64,000 nt of DNA from Flammula alnicola (lineage: Eukaryota; Basidiomycota; Agaricomycetes; Agaricales; Strophariaceae), in contig JADNRV010000229.1 in assembly GCA_015499995.1 (NCBI GenBank), forward strand, positions 1 through 64,000. Reading direction: 5' to 3'. Below are positions 1 to 11,600 of this stretch, piece after piece (the stretch's first letter is position 1; every line of letters starts with the position of its first letter). Under the pieces are notes generated by a model. The model made no database searches. It was not told the DNA's origin and was given only the letters and a program-made list of their open reading frames with translations. Position numbers and translations under genes: made by a program.

Positions 1-349
1 CGGCAGCGGGTGGAGGTCTGTCGTGCTCGCGGTATCCTGGGGTAGTCGTCGATGCACGCGCAGCTGCGGCATTGTCGTCGATGCACCCGTCATCGCGGCT
101 TCGTCGTTGCAGCGGCGGTGTCCTGGTGTCGCCTCACCGTCACCGCGTCCGCCCGCCCCTGCCCGCCCCTTTGCCGTCACTTGCCTCGCTGCGTCCATCT
201 CGCCTCGCTGCTCCTGCCTCGCGTTGCTGCGCCTGGTGGTCATGAGGGATGCGTGGATGTGCGTGGCAGCCGTCGCATGATGTTGTCAGATCGGAGGTGG
301 TCATAATGGGTGTGGGCGTGGCAGCTGCCGAGAGGCAGGGTGCGGGTCG

Positions 350-600
350 TCTTGCTGAGCTGTGTCGAACGAGGCAGGCGGGGCTGGGGTGGTGGGTGGT
401 TGGGGGTGTCCGGACGAACCAGACGACATTTGGGGAGGAGACAATGATGCGGTAAACGTCGTCTCCCCATACGGCCTGGAGGGGGTGGGTGAGTGGTGGG
501 CTATGGAGAGAAAAATCGCGCAGATTGAGTCATATCAACAACTCATTCTGCTACTCACCTCATTCCGCCCACCCAGATCCTTCAAGAGTGAGCACCCGCG
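350..600 (-). other. Hairpin module U1 (decayed)
   Basis: On the minus strand an intron-like segment runs from donor GTGAGT at 558 to acceptor CATAG at 501 (58 nt). Seven nucleotides into it lies a stem-loop (520-551) with 11-nt arms, one A.A mismatch and a 10-nt loop. Downstream, around 437-466, is a degraded version of the GGAGACGACG...GTCTCC stem seen in the other modules. It matches modules U2-U5 in order and spacing, so I treat it as an older copy. Confidence 0.5.
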
Positions 601-654
601 GCGCCGTGGGGTTGTCGTCGTTGGACCCGCAGCGTCGTGGGGTAGTCGTCGATG

Positions 655-1000
655 CACCTGCGGCATCGTAGCGTCGTTGTCGTTGGACCCGCGGCCTCGT
701 GGGGTCGTCTTCAATGCACCTGCAGCTGCGGTGTTGTCATTGATACACCTGCCGGTGCGGCGTCGTCGATGAACCCGCTATCGCGGCAGCGCCGTTGCAG
801 CGGCGGCGGCGTCATCCCGCTGTCGCCTCATCGTCACCGCGTCCGCCCGCCCCTTTGCCATCACCTCGCCTCGCTGCGCCCACCTCGAGCCATGCACCCC
901 TTCCGTCGGTTGTGTTCGCAGTCCGTCGGTTGCCATCCTCGCTGTCTGTCGGCCATCCCCGCCATCTGTCGTCCTTGTAACGGGGGCGGCGGTCATGGTG
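655..1000. repeat. CGTCG-rich minisatellite-like tract
   Basis: Degenerate tandem repetition of short GTCGTCG / GATGCACCTGCGGC-type words, interspersed with GC-rich pyrimidine tracts. Equivalent tracts follow the modules of copy II at 27.2-27.5 and 28.66-28.93 kb in the opposite orientation. Open frames through it are by-products of the repetition and are not supported as genes. Confidence 0.5.
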
Positions 1001-1115
1001 GTGTTGTTGCTGGAACAGGGTAGCAGGTGGACAGCACTTGGTGACTAGATGGCGCAGCGGATGGGCTTGCCGGTGGTGTAAGGCCGTGGGGGTGTTAACG
1101 TGAGGCTTCAAGCAC

Positions 1116-1290
1116 AGATTCGAACGCCATCTGCATCAGACGACGTTCGAATCTAAGGAGACGACGAACGGCAGTTCGTCGTCTCCTCGTACAAACTGTG
1201 GGGAGAGGTGAGCGTCCGTGTATGTGGATTGAAGTAGAAGTGCAGAACGAGTCGGCATTACCGACTCGTTCCGCTCACATACCTGGTGGA
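1116..1290 (-). other. Hairpin module U2
   Basis: Minus-strand order: donor GTATGT at 1282, stem-loop H1 (1245-1271, 11 perfect pairs, 5-nt loop), acceptor CACAG at 1196 (87-nt intron-like segment), stem-loop H2 (1157-1186, 13 perfect pairs, loop GGCA) and stem-loop H3 (1116-1154, 11 pairs closing a 17-nt loop). H1-H3 are collinear with the stem-loops of U3 and U5, but their stems differ by paired changes. What the module does is unknown; a structured non-coding RNA is an inference. Confidence 0.55.
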
Positions 1291-1474
1291 TCCCCCTCTA
1301 CCAGGGCCTCCCCTTGGTGTCTCTGTCCCCTGTCCATCACCCAGATCCTTCGAGACTGAGCCCACATCCCTCAACGAGGGGGTGGACACGCAACGGGTCG
1401 GCGGGGTCGTTCCTGAGGTAGTGTTTTTGGAGAGCGGAGAAGGCGAGGGAGAGGTGAAGGTGGAGGTGGAGGTG

Positions 1475-1501
1475 GATCAACGACGTTCACTGTCGTTGAT
1501 C
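1475..1501 (-). other. Stem-loop H0b, copy I
   Basis: GATCAACGAC (1475-1484) pairs perfectly with GTCGTTGATC (1492-1501) around a 7-nt loop. The counterpart in copy II (26710-26736) has the same length and loop size with one pair changed to a wobble. Confidence 0.6.
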
Positions 1502-1592
1502 TGTTATCCGGCAGTTTCTGAGAAAGACCGAATATATCGGTTTGGAAACGCAGAGGCTCGCAGAGAGCGGTGACGATCCAGCAAGGCGTTAT

Positions 1593-1620
1593 GGATTTGC
1601 GACATGCATGTCGCAAATCC
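1593..1620. other. 28-bp perfect palindrome H0a, copy I
   Basis: The half-site GGATTTGCGACATG is followed immediately by its exact reverse complement. Copy II has the same core (TTTGCGACATG and complement) as a 24-bp palindrome at 26608-26631. The outermost bases differ between copies but remain self-complementary in each. It could be a dimeric protein-binding site or a cruciform; the sequence alone does not decide. Confidence 0.6.
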
Positions 1621-1811
1621 GTCACAGAAATAAACGAAAGTAACTGAGACTCAGAGAGATCGCGACGCGACGCGTGTAGTCACGTGATTATTTCTGAAAT
1701 CTTTGATTTTTCGCAAAGTCGTTTCAAGCGGGGTTCAAATAGCTCACATGACGTGTTGAACAATGTTCCACATCCCAAATTCAACTTACACGTTCAACGT
1801 TCAACGTTACC

Positions 1812-2558
1812 CCCATTCCCTCCCTGTTCCTTCGCCCATCCTTTGGTGTCTGGTAAGTCTTTACTTTCTTTATATTTGATACTGACAGTTACTGTGCTAG
1901 TTAAATGAGCTAAGCGCCCTGCCTGAGTGATGCAGGCTGGCTCTTTCTCAACATGCGAGTACCTGGAAGAACGGCACCGCTGGTGGCGAATATGGGACAA
2001 AGGTCAAAAGGTAAGAGGAGCATTGTAATTCACATCAGCAGACACAGTACGAGGTTGATGAAACGATGTACCAGCAGGCACGGATAGCATTCTCAGCCAC
2101 CACCACCGCACTCCTCACCGACGTCTCCAGTCCGCTCTCATTCTGGGACGAATGGATGGTGTGCAACTGACTGAAGGTGTCCAGTGCAGGCTTTGGAAAT
2201 GGTAAGCCATCTGTTTCATGGCCTGCAAAGACCGACAACTCACCTCTACTCGTTTCTGGTTGTGTGTTGCCACGTCAGTGTCTTCTTTTCCTCCCACCAC
2301 CACCCCTCTGCCTCTCACCACCCCCGTCGACATCAACATTGACCCCACCTCACCACTGCCTTTTGTCATGACCCCACGGCAATTATGAAGAGCCTCGGGA
2401 TTGCACGTCAATGAGCCACGATGGCTCATCATCGCCACTGCACATCACAAACAGGACTCGACACATGAAGGGCAGCACAGCACGGGGTTGGATACAAAAG
2501 GGGGGACCCAGGACATGGGAGGCCCACACGGTGCATCATAAACAATGACCCTGCAACC
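1812..2558. other. Intergenic, no gene recognised
   Basis: I see no supported gene. The short open frames on either strand have no recognisable motifs, and splice-like signals are not organised into a consistent model. Confidence 0.5.
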
Positions 2559-4455
2559 ATGGCTGACCCCCACCGCATCCCTCACAGAAGCGATGTGCCC
2601 CAGGCACTGAAACTGACGCCAGCGGCAGCATCACATGCGCGATGTGGTGATGGCGGTCTTACTGAGAGCAAGGGCAGAAAAAGGGTAGTGGATGATAGCA
2701 GCTGCGAAAATGCAGAACTCGAACTGTAAGTGTTCTATTCCCTCCAACATATGCATGACCTGGGTATAATTTGGATATAAGTAGTTATGTAATTTACTTA
2801 ATAATCCTTGTACTGTATTGTACTATAATATATATATTGATTCAAAATTACTGGGAATGTGTGCTTAGAGGCAGAGCAAGGGTACCACAGGGCAATATAA
2901 ATGTGAATTGATCCAATCCTAAGATCTATTGCGTTTTCCTAGGACACTCTGAGTAAATTTGACTGAAATCTAGGAAACCATTAGGTTGCCTCTGGTATGT
3001 CCTAGGGCATCCTAGGGACGCCCTAGGTTACCCTAAAGAAAAGTTATCTCCTAACTGACGCCCAAGAGCATATGAGCACCCTGACTGACCTAGCACTCTT
3101 AGGCTGCCCTAGGAGTTCCTTGGGAAAACCTGGGGAAAAAGTGTTTTTCCTGATGGTGCTGTCTTTCTGCGAACAAATGCAGAGCTGGAGATTGAAGCTG
3201 CCATGCTGCGCTCTAGCCCCCCACCAGAACTGTCGACCCTTGGGAAACGACCGCGTCAGGAAGGCGATTCAGCCAACGGTGGAGATACTGAACCCGAGGA
3301 TGATCCTTCGACGACGCCGACACAGTTTCAAGCATTGGCGCCATCAATAAGCAATGTTACCGCGGCGAGTCTACGTTCTGCAACACGCAAGAAGCTGCGG
3401 GCAGAACAACGCGACGAATTGGAAGCGTTCCTGTTGGTGAGTCCCACTGACCGATTGATGTGTTGTTTGACTTGCACGTCTAAACGTCATATGTAGGACT
3501 CGCCCCTTGGCCAGCAAGCAAAGCTCTTGATTTGTCTCTTGTCAGTGGAGAACAAGGTGGACTCGTTCCAGTCGGCGGCACCACCATTTCAGGTCTCTGA
3601 AGAGCTCAAAGTATGTCTCTAAGACTTGACCTGTTGCTCATAGCTTAGCTGTTCATAGACCAACATCAGCAACTATGCGCTTGCTGTTCTCCTTTCTGTC
3701 AAGATCAGCGCCTATAAAGGCAACATTCCTCGTAATCATATCTTGGTCTGTCCTTCACCCTTCCTTGAACTTTGCATTGATCACTTTATATAGAATATTA
3801 TTAGCAAATATCGTTTTGATCTGCCACCTAGAATTGAGCACGACTATGCTAGTTGGGAAAAGATAAAAACCCAAGTCAGTTACGCCCTCACCCAACTTCG
3901 ATCAAAGATCAAGAAAATTGTACGTGACGCACCAGTGCGAGTACCCTGTTTTACTGACAGGGACCCAACGTTTCCTCTCTTCTTGAACAGATTAATCAGA
4001 GCATCATTTCCAACCAGAACATATTTGCCCTTGCCCAGCAGATCGTCAAAGATACGCCGTGTCGTCCCACCGTCCAGCTTTGCGCCCGAGTGGCAATTAT
4101 GGCAAGTGACGTTTTCTTCTCCTGCCACTGCTCCCGTCTGACATATCTTGACAGCGCAAGGTTCACAGAGAATGTGGGGGCTCTGAGAGGTATTGGAACC
4201 TGATTGACGACCGCCTTGAGTTTATTCGCAAGACAGCAGACTCCTCCGTCTCTAAAGTCACAAAGTGGGTTATAATCTCTTAGGTTTCCTCACAATCACT
4301 TACCGATCTGACTCATTAGGGCTTTCAATGCCATCCTCAAGGCTGACTGACAGTTATACGGAGCCGACGAGGACTATGAAATCAAGGATACTTTGCCCGA
4401 TGAATTCCAACAGCGTGTAGATGACGTAGTGTCTGGGAATGTAGTTCCGGAGTGA
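2559..4455 (+). pseudogene. Intron-rich gene of an uncharacterised Agaricomycete-type family, premature stop
   Basis: Exons that keep frame: 3497-3610, 3659-3745, 3794-3919, 3991-4101, 4155-4264 and 4320-4455, preceded by an exon ending at 3436 and a probable first exon 2559-2725. Introns are 48-71 nt with GT-AG ends, except 4102-4154, which is GC-AG (GCAAGT donor). The product is a mid-sized hydrophilic protein without signal peptide or membrane segment; I recall similar multi-exon hypothetical proteins in Agaricomycetes but no assigned function. An in-frame TGA at 4348-4350 lies in an otherwise well-formed last exon that continues to its own stop at 4453-4455, suggesting a recent nonsense change. 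Intron 1 (2726-~3180) is unusually long and AT-rich, probably because of an insertion, and I could not place its acceptor in frame. It could still be expressed in truncated form. Confidence 0.55.
2726..3180 (+). repeat. AT-rich insertion-like intron with CCTAGG cluster
   Basis: This ~450-nt segment replaces what should be a ~55-nt intron. It contains five CCTAGG palindromes (2938, 3001, 3011, 3022, 3108), the last four within about 110 nt, plus a (TA)n run near 2825. Similar words (TGCRGAACTC / TGCAGAGCTGG) border both sides. A small inserted element is likely, but I could not define termini or a target duplication. Confidence 0.35.
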
Positions 4456-4970
4456 TATCAGCACACTGCTGTCACGAGCGCCACATTAGAAGTATTCTCA
4501 TTTTTATATACATACCACCAATAAATATGCACATTGTGCAAGCCTTATGCGTATCATGCGAACCAGACTCAGGAGGCTGTTGGATCCCGGTGAGATATCA
4601 CCTATTAGTGTCAGATATAATTTGCTAGCAATGACGTGGAAACTGCTGTTTGCGAAAGTCTCAGCTTTCATTCAGTGCCAAACCAAATAAACTGCTGAAA
4701 AAATGCATTAACACAACGAGCAAGCCACCAGCTATGCAACATCAAGTACATATCAGTGAGTTCATTTGTCCGACAAGTCGTGCAACACAGGGAGAGGGCA
4801 GACAATTTGATGGGATGAGAGGCGGTTAGGTGGTATACTGAATGAGTTCAGCAGCATTGATGGTCCATTAGCACCTACAAGTGACCGAGGTTTCAAATCT
4901 CGTGAACCACCTATTGTATGATGTATTATCACAATCTGACTCCACAGCACAAATATCTGAGTTGAGTATG
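4456..4970. other. Intergenic, no gene recognised
   Basis: 3' flank of the preceding pseudogene, AT-rich. No supported coding or RNA gene seen. Confidence 0.4.
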
Positions 4971-5196
4971 ACAGACGGCACATTATTTTTTGGGTCTGGA
5001 TAAGGTGTCAGAATTTATGACCCTCGTAAGGGGTTACACGCGTTCAGGATCTGACCAGACACAGAGGGGGTACCTGCCTCAACAGCCTACAATCACGGGA
5101 CAACTAAGACAGACAGCACATCATTTTTTGGGTCTGGATGAGGTGTCGGAATACATAGACAACCCAAAGCATTACATGCGCTCAGGATCTAACCAT
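4971..5196. repeat. Imperfect direct repeat, about 87 bp, offset 138 bp
   Basis: Copy A (4971-~5057) and copy B (5109-~5195) both begin ACAGACRGCACAT, run through TTTTTTGGGTCTGGAT and end near CTCAGGATCT(G/A)ACCA. They differ at many positions, so the duplication is not recent. Both copies stay open in one frame, but no family is recognised. Confidence 0.5.
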
Positions 5197-5199
5197 ACG

Positions 5200-7270
5200 G
5201 CGAAAAGTGAGGAATTATTATGCGTGGACAATCCATGGCTCTAAACGTTCGACCCACATCGAACTGGCACCACGGTGTCCAAATTCCGGGCGTCGACTGG
5301 CTGCCAGCCTCTGTTCACATTGACTCCATGTTCCAAAAATACGTTGGCACTGTGCAGACTTCACGTGTCCCTCACGTTTTTCCCAATTGGCGGTGTAGTG
5401 AACTAGTGAACCACAGTATTATACACAATACAGAAAGGCTCGTCTCTCGTTGAGTCATTGAGTTGACCATTGAGCCTCCCGCGGTTTCTTTGAGAATATC
5501 CATTAGATATCCACCACCTCGGCAATATTTGTGGCTCGCTCAGATATGTACATCGTGATATGACGCATATCGCCCATGAGGCCCAAGTCCAAACCAAAAT
5601 TCACCACTGGCACTGGCGCGACGATCCCCCCCGCACCTGCCTTTTACGTGCTCCTCCGGCCCATGCTTGCTTCGGCTCGACCTTGAGGGGGGAGGGATGT
5701 GGGGAAGCCAAGGAGCACCGCACCGTACATGCTAAAAGTACGATAACCTCAACAAGTACTGTAAAATTCGTGGGGACAACGTTAACAAACGGCTGGAGGA
5801 TGCACCACCGGGTTCGAACATAGGGAGGGTGATGGTCAATAATGTGAATAAGGATAAGCCTGCGGCATTGATTGGACCTCGTCGGAGTGTTTTTACTTAC
5901 TTACTATCGAGAGATCCTGCATAGGGACTTGGGATTGACCATTATGCTGGAGATGTTGGCCTCTCAAAGTTCAAGAGCCCAGGAGATGCCCCTCGGCTGG
6001 ACGAATCGACATGGTCCCCTTCCTTCCACGAAGCACAAAGAGCTCGAAGACGTGAATTTGGCGTCTCCAGCAATCGCGCTGCAATAGCGCATGCAAAGTC
6101 GTGCCACACACAACCCCAGTCAGGCGGCCGGCCGGTGGTTATAGTGCCTACAAGTAAATTGCAATTAAACTTGTCGGGGCATGTGGTGAGTGGCGTTGCG
6201 GCAGAGGGTCCAATGAACCGTCTCGGAGAACGAATCTTTATAAATTCAATCATATGTATAACAGTATATGCATGTCAAATGCACGCGCACGGACTGAATA
6301 AAATCCTGGCTTTCAATTGGTTTTTAGTTCCCATAAGGATGACGATGAGGATTGGATACAAAAAATGCGTCTGGATATCAATATTTACCATGATCATGCT
6401 GACTAGTACTTACAAGTTACAATGGCGCAGCAGCTGTACATAATCACGTTGTCGAGACTCGACAGAGTCTGGGCCAAAGACGAAGAAAAAAAAAAAAAAT
6501 CAATCACAGTGGCCGATCAGTGATTCCTTCAAGTTGACAAGGTTTACTTACCATCCGTCCTCGAGTCACCGGAGTCAACGGTCAACGTTTCAACCCACTC
6601 GCCATACATAAACGTTCAAGAACGTTCAAGTCCCTCGTGCATCCATTGTCTGCCACATATGTCAATTAGAGCTCACATCACTTATGTACTCGTACTTTAA
6701 TACTCTACGTACATAGTGCACGTAAAAAGGCAAAGTCTATCGAGGTACGGCTCGACTCCCCGTTGTTGGGGCAGCCACCGCCGACGGAAAAGAGTGTTGG
6801 CTGTCATTGTGCCTTCGAGCTTCGAGCTTCAGCCATATCCATATCACAACTAGCGAGTTCACTCACCCAACCAACGTTAACCCACCTCCACCCTGACCCG
6901 CCGCCGTCGCACCAACCCACCTCGCCACTGCACCCTTCCAGTAAGTACCAACTAAGTACGTCCCCTGCATCCCTTTCAAATGTCATCCCCGCCGATCACA
7001 CCCACACACGCGTAGGTATACGCAGTTCCAGCCCGCCCAGACGCTGTATGTATCTATATCTTGGTGTAGTATATGTTAGCACCCTCCATTCCATACCCGA
7101 CTCGGAGGGTGTCGTGACGAAACGGCGGACAAGTTGACGGTTGAATGAATGGGCCAACGAAGACACGAAGATGAGCTCACTTACTTACGAGGTCCAACGA
7201 AACCCAGTGCGCTTCCGACGCCTTCACTCGTATGGCATGGTATAGTAACACCGTCGAGACTCGACTAGCG
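5200..7270. other. No supported gene; degraded sequence
   Basis: About 2 kb without a convincing gene. Around 5870-6090 a short plus-strand stretch has coding-like composition but stops in all frames, so it may be an exon remnant. A 13-nt A run lies near 6485. Around 6560-6640 there are tandem AACGTTCAAG/CAACGTTTCAAC motifs resembling the leader of the hairpin-module repeat. The rest shows nothing I can name. Confidence 0.3.
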
Positions 7271-8130
7271 TTGGCGGGAGCTCCACGGCAGGATTTTGAC
7301 GTTTGTCGATCAGACTTCTTCAGTTGCCGGTTCTGAGTTTGAATTTTGCTGGCTGTCCTCTGCCCATTTGTGCGGTATTGTCCAAGTATTGTCCCTTCTA
7401 CAACCACATTCTGTCTGCATTTCCTGCACATTTGTGTTCAATTCTTCGTATTTTATTGTTCTTTACAATCTAGATATATATATGTTGAATCATAAGTCAA
7501 TAAGAAGCTCTTTTCCCCTCATTTTGTCTTCTTCCTGTTCCTTTTCATAGGTCCAATGCATTTAAGTAGTATGTATGTTGTTCTCACCATTGCACATTGA
7601 CTTTCAGGCCGCATATCACTCGAGCCATTTATTTCATGGTTTTACATATTTCTAGGATTTTTTCGCACTGTCCCACACCCTCAGAAGTCACTCAATATGT
7701 TCTTGCATTGTTGACCGTCAACAGATTTCATTTGTTGGACACCTAATCTTCGCACTTTCAGAATTAATTAATTTCCTAATGATGCCTGTTCTAGCACACA
7801 AAAATAAAAGTGGAAAGCATTTGGGAAGCTTTTCATAATTTTTGCCTTCATTTTATTGCTAGTTGCAATCTGGATGACTTATCTTCACAAAATAAGCTGC
7901 CGTAGGGGATCTCGAGACTGAAGAGTGAAAATATGATGGTAAACTTACATAAAGGCCATAGATTTACCTGAAAAACTTGACATTTCACGCCTTTCTTCGT
8001 GAAGTAAAGTGCCTTGAGGTGCAACTTATGAGCTGCCGGGCCTGCCGGAGACGGAGTTTGATTCTGTTCCATGCGCGGGAAGTCAGAAGACGAAGGTGAA
8101 AAGGAATTCCTGCCGTGGAGCTCCCGCCAA
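7271..8130. repeat. 0.86-kb segment bounded by 23-bp perfect inverted repeats
   Basis: The 23 bases at 7271-7293 (starting TTGGCGGGAGCTCC) are exactly reverse-complemented at 8108-8130, with weaker similarity for roughly 15 further bases outward. The interior is AT-rich and lacks a supported gene, unlike the GC-rich arms. This fits a small non-autonomous DNA transposon, but I found no target duplication on either side, so the class is not assigned. Confidence 0.45.
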
Positions 8131-8651
8131 CCTTACTCGACAGTCGCCGCGTTCCAAAGACAGCTGTCTGATTCGTTTTCGTGATCGCCGTCTTCGCTTT
8201 TTCTGGCGTTTTGTTTTTGGCACTCCGCGAATGTGTGGTTGTTGGGTGGGAAAGGATCAGTATAGTACATATAGAAGCCGATCTTTCACCTGGCTTGCGA
8301 GAATATATAGATGGATGGATGGGTGGACTGACGCCAGAAGGACGATTAGCCTGGTTAGCGGCAGTTCGATTGGCTATGGCGTGATCGGGTGGGAAGGATT
8401 GGGGTGGCACCGGGTGTGTTGTTGTAAGAGGGCTATGTAAGCGCGTGCAAAGGGTGCAGGGATGTTCATTATCAGATTAAATGGAGAGGACGGGGATATT
8501 CTTATCAGATTAAATGCTAGCGACGGAGATGAAAGTACGCTTAGAAGTTACATAGACAGGGTCGATTTTTGATTCTTTTTCACGACCGTAACATCCTTTT
8601 CATATGTAATAACTATGTACATGCCTTTCTGTTCCTCCTTCAAACTCTGCC

Positions 8652-11600
8652 ATGCGCACCCTCACCTCCCTCCCCACCGAGCTCATCCACAACATCATAT
8701 ATGCCCTCGTCGCACACCACCCCCTCGGCCCCCCCACTGCCATCCTCCCTCTCCTCTGCACCTCCAAGGGCCTGCACGCCATCGCCTCTGCCCCAGCCCT
8801 CCTCGCCCGCATCGCCCGTCTCAAGTTCGATGTCGGTGCTGTCACCCGCAGGCTTTTTCACCCGTACACCGACGACCTCGCCGAGCAGCTCGTCCATGCA
8901 TGCCGCCTCCTCCAGGCCCTCAGGCGCGGCGACGTCAACGATATAGATGCGGACGGCCATTTGTTCACGGCCCTGCTGCTCATGCTGGATAACGACGGCA
9001 AGAACTATGCGCAGCTCGAGTGGGCGGGCGTGCATGTGTACGTCGACGAGTTCGTGCAGCAAAAGTTGTGGGTGGGCCGCGAGGCGAACGACGGCTGGCC
9101 CCTGGACAACCAGGGAAATGCATGTGCGCTGTGGCTCATGTGGTTGACTATGGATAGACGTGCGTGTTTTGGGTGTGCTGTCGTGCGCGTTATCTGATCT
9201 TTCATAGAGCGATTGTTAGCGGAATCACCGCGCGAATGCGAAGAGATGGTCCTGCGCATCCTGCCCTACGTCTTCCTCCACCACCGCGTCAGTCTTCTTT
9301 CATCCATCTATGACCCCCCACCCAACCTAACCCTCCCTTGAAATTAGTACGCCGCCTCCGCCGCACCCCCAAACCACTTCCACCTCCCCCTCTCCCCAAC
9401 AGACCCCACACACCAACCCGCGCTCGCATTCCCCATCCCCTCCTCCCCACAAAATCTCTACCCACACTACCTCCCACCCCGCTCCTCCTCCGAGGTCCAC
9501 TTCCGCGCCCGCACCGAGCTCACGCCCCCGCTCGCCCGCACCGCCGCCAAGCTCCTCTACGTCGTGCGCCGCGAGATCCGCCCCATCGCCGTGCCCCCGC
9601 ACCTGCCACCCACCCGCGCACCCGGTACGCCAGGCCTGACGCAGGAGGACTATCAGGAGCTCGGGCGCGCGAGGGCCGCTGTGTTGCTGAGGGGTGCGAG
9701 GTGGGATTGGGATGGGGGTAGGGCGCGGGGGGTTAATTTGGAGGACGGGGAGGGTGAGGGTGAGGGTGGGCGTGAGGGAGGAGGAGGGGGGGATGGGGAG
9801 AGAGTAGGAAGTGGGACACGATGTGGTGGCGCATGCGCCTTTGTGGTGATTATCGTGCACCGAAGCCCAAGTTCGCACCCGGCGCGGTGTTCACGCCTGG
9901 TTGTATGCGTGGGATGTGGAAGGGCAAGATTTATGTATGTACCGCTGTTCTATTCCTTCCTTCCTTCCTTCCTTCCTTCCTTCCTTCCTTCCTTCAAGTT
10001 CTCTCCGTCTCCGTCTACGTATTCCTTCATCCATCCTTACGCTCTCCTCCGCCAACCCAACCCAACCCATAACTAACTAACCCCTCCTTTCTCCTCCACA
10101 GATCCCACAAGGCAACCTATTCAACCAGCTCCTCCACTCGCCCATGTACCCCTCCATCCCCGACGCATGCGGAAACTTCTCCGAGGCCTCGCTCGGCGTC
10201 ATCATGCAGCCTGTCTTCCTCGATGTGCAGGAGCACCATCGCGTGTGTCTGTGTGCTGGTGCTGGTGCCAGTGGCGTTGGTGCAGGTGCGGGTGGTGTTG
10301 GCGCGGGTGAAGGACATGGAGAGGCGTGTGGGACCGTTCCTGTACCGCCGCCTGCGCCGCGCGATTGGGCCGAGTTCCAGTTTCCTTGGGTGGGTGGGGG
10401 TCCGCCGCCGCCGCAGCAACAACAAAACCCGAACGTTCCTCCTCAGAATGTCGGCGGCGATGGGCAGCAGAACCCCAACCAAAACCTGCAGCACCAAAAT
10501 GTCGTCGTCCAACACGTACACGATGTTGCTCAACAGCAGCCTCAAAATGTTCATCAACAGCCCCAAAACGTCCCTGCCCATGCCCATGCCCATGTGCAAC
10601 AACAACAACAACAACAAAACGTGCATGCTGTGCCCGCCGACGACGACCTTGACCCCGACGAGGAAGATGAGGAAGAAGACGATCCAAGCGCCACCCAACG
10701 CGCCGGCGGGCTCGCGGTGTTCGACCGCCCAGCGCGCACCGACAATGTCAACAGCATGAGCAACGCGTGGTTCCCGGGCCGGTTGGGCGAGGTCGCGTTC
10801 GCTCCTCGGCGCGTAGGTGTACTAGCCGGTACTGCTCGAGTAGAAGGTGCGACTGAGAGTGGTGGTGCAGGTGCAGGACGCGACAAGACAGGCGAGGCGC
10901 GGAGGGAGAGGAGAGACGAGATGGTGTTCGCGCTGGACGGCGGGAGGCCTGATTTGTGGGCTGAGGGGCGGGCGTGTGTGGGTGTGGGTGCGGGTGTGGG
11001 TGCGGGTGGCGGTAGTCATAGTGCGTCCAATGTGAACAACGCGAACAGCAATGCGTATGTGTACGAGACGTACGATCCGAAGCGGGTGTCTGCGCATGAG
11101 TGCCATCAGGTGCCAGTGCCAGTGCACCGTGCAGACGCAGTCTTTCCCCCTCCTCCTTCATCTAACCCTGCATGTGCGCGCTGTGCGGGCATCGAGCGTG
11201 CGAGGAGGGCGGAGCGGAGGAGGGCGGAAAGGGAGGCGCAGAAGGCGATGGCGCGGAGGGTGTTGGATGGGGCGTTGAGGGCGTTTGGTGGTGAGCGCGA
11301 TGATCGTCGGCGGCGGCCTAGTGGGACTGGAGATGGAGGTGGGACTGGAGAGGAGGAGGAGGAGGAGGAGGGTATGCGCATGAAGGATCTGGATGTGCGG
11401 GGCTTTGGGTTGAGGTTGGAGGGCGAGGAGGGTGAGGATAACCGCGAGGATTATAATGAGCAGGAGGAGGAGGATGATGGGGATGATGTCGACGCGCAGA
11501 TCGAGGTCCTGGGTGACGATTTCCCGGAAGGCCAGCCTGCGTTTTGGGTGGAGGAGCCTTTCGACGACGAGCATGGCCCCGAAGAGGAGGAGCAGGCGCA

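Larger units (their letters stand above)
1..1811 (-). repeat. Composite hairpin-module repeat, copy I
   Basis: Family not recognised. Read on the minus strand from about 1811 the copy has a leader with tandem ACGTTGAAC motifs and CACGTGAC/CACATGAC-like sites, a 28-bp palindrome (1593-1620), a stem-loop (1475-1501), a pyrimidine-rich stretch, a short spliced-looking module (U2, 1116-1290), a CGTCG-rich minisatellite, a second decayed module (U1, 350-600) and more minisatellite to the window edge. The same order of parts recurs on the plus strand at 26.4-28.9 kb. No reading frame is conserved between copies, which argues for a non-coding repeat. The 3' end lies outside the window, so total length and target duplication cannot be judged. 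Confidence 0.6.

Noticed and set aside
1116..1190. Hairpins as rho-independent terminators
   Set aside because: No T tract follows, and the context is eukaryotic.
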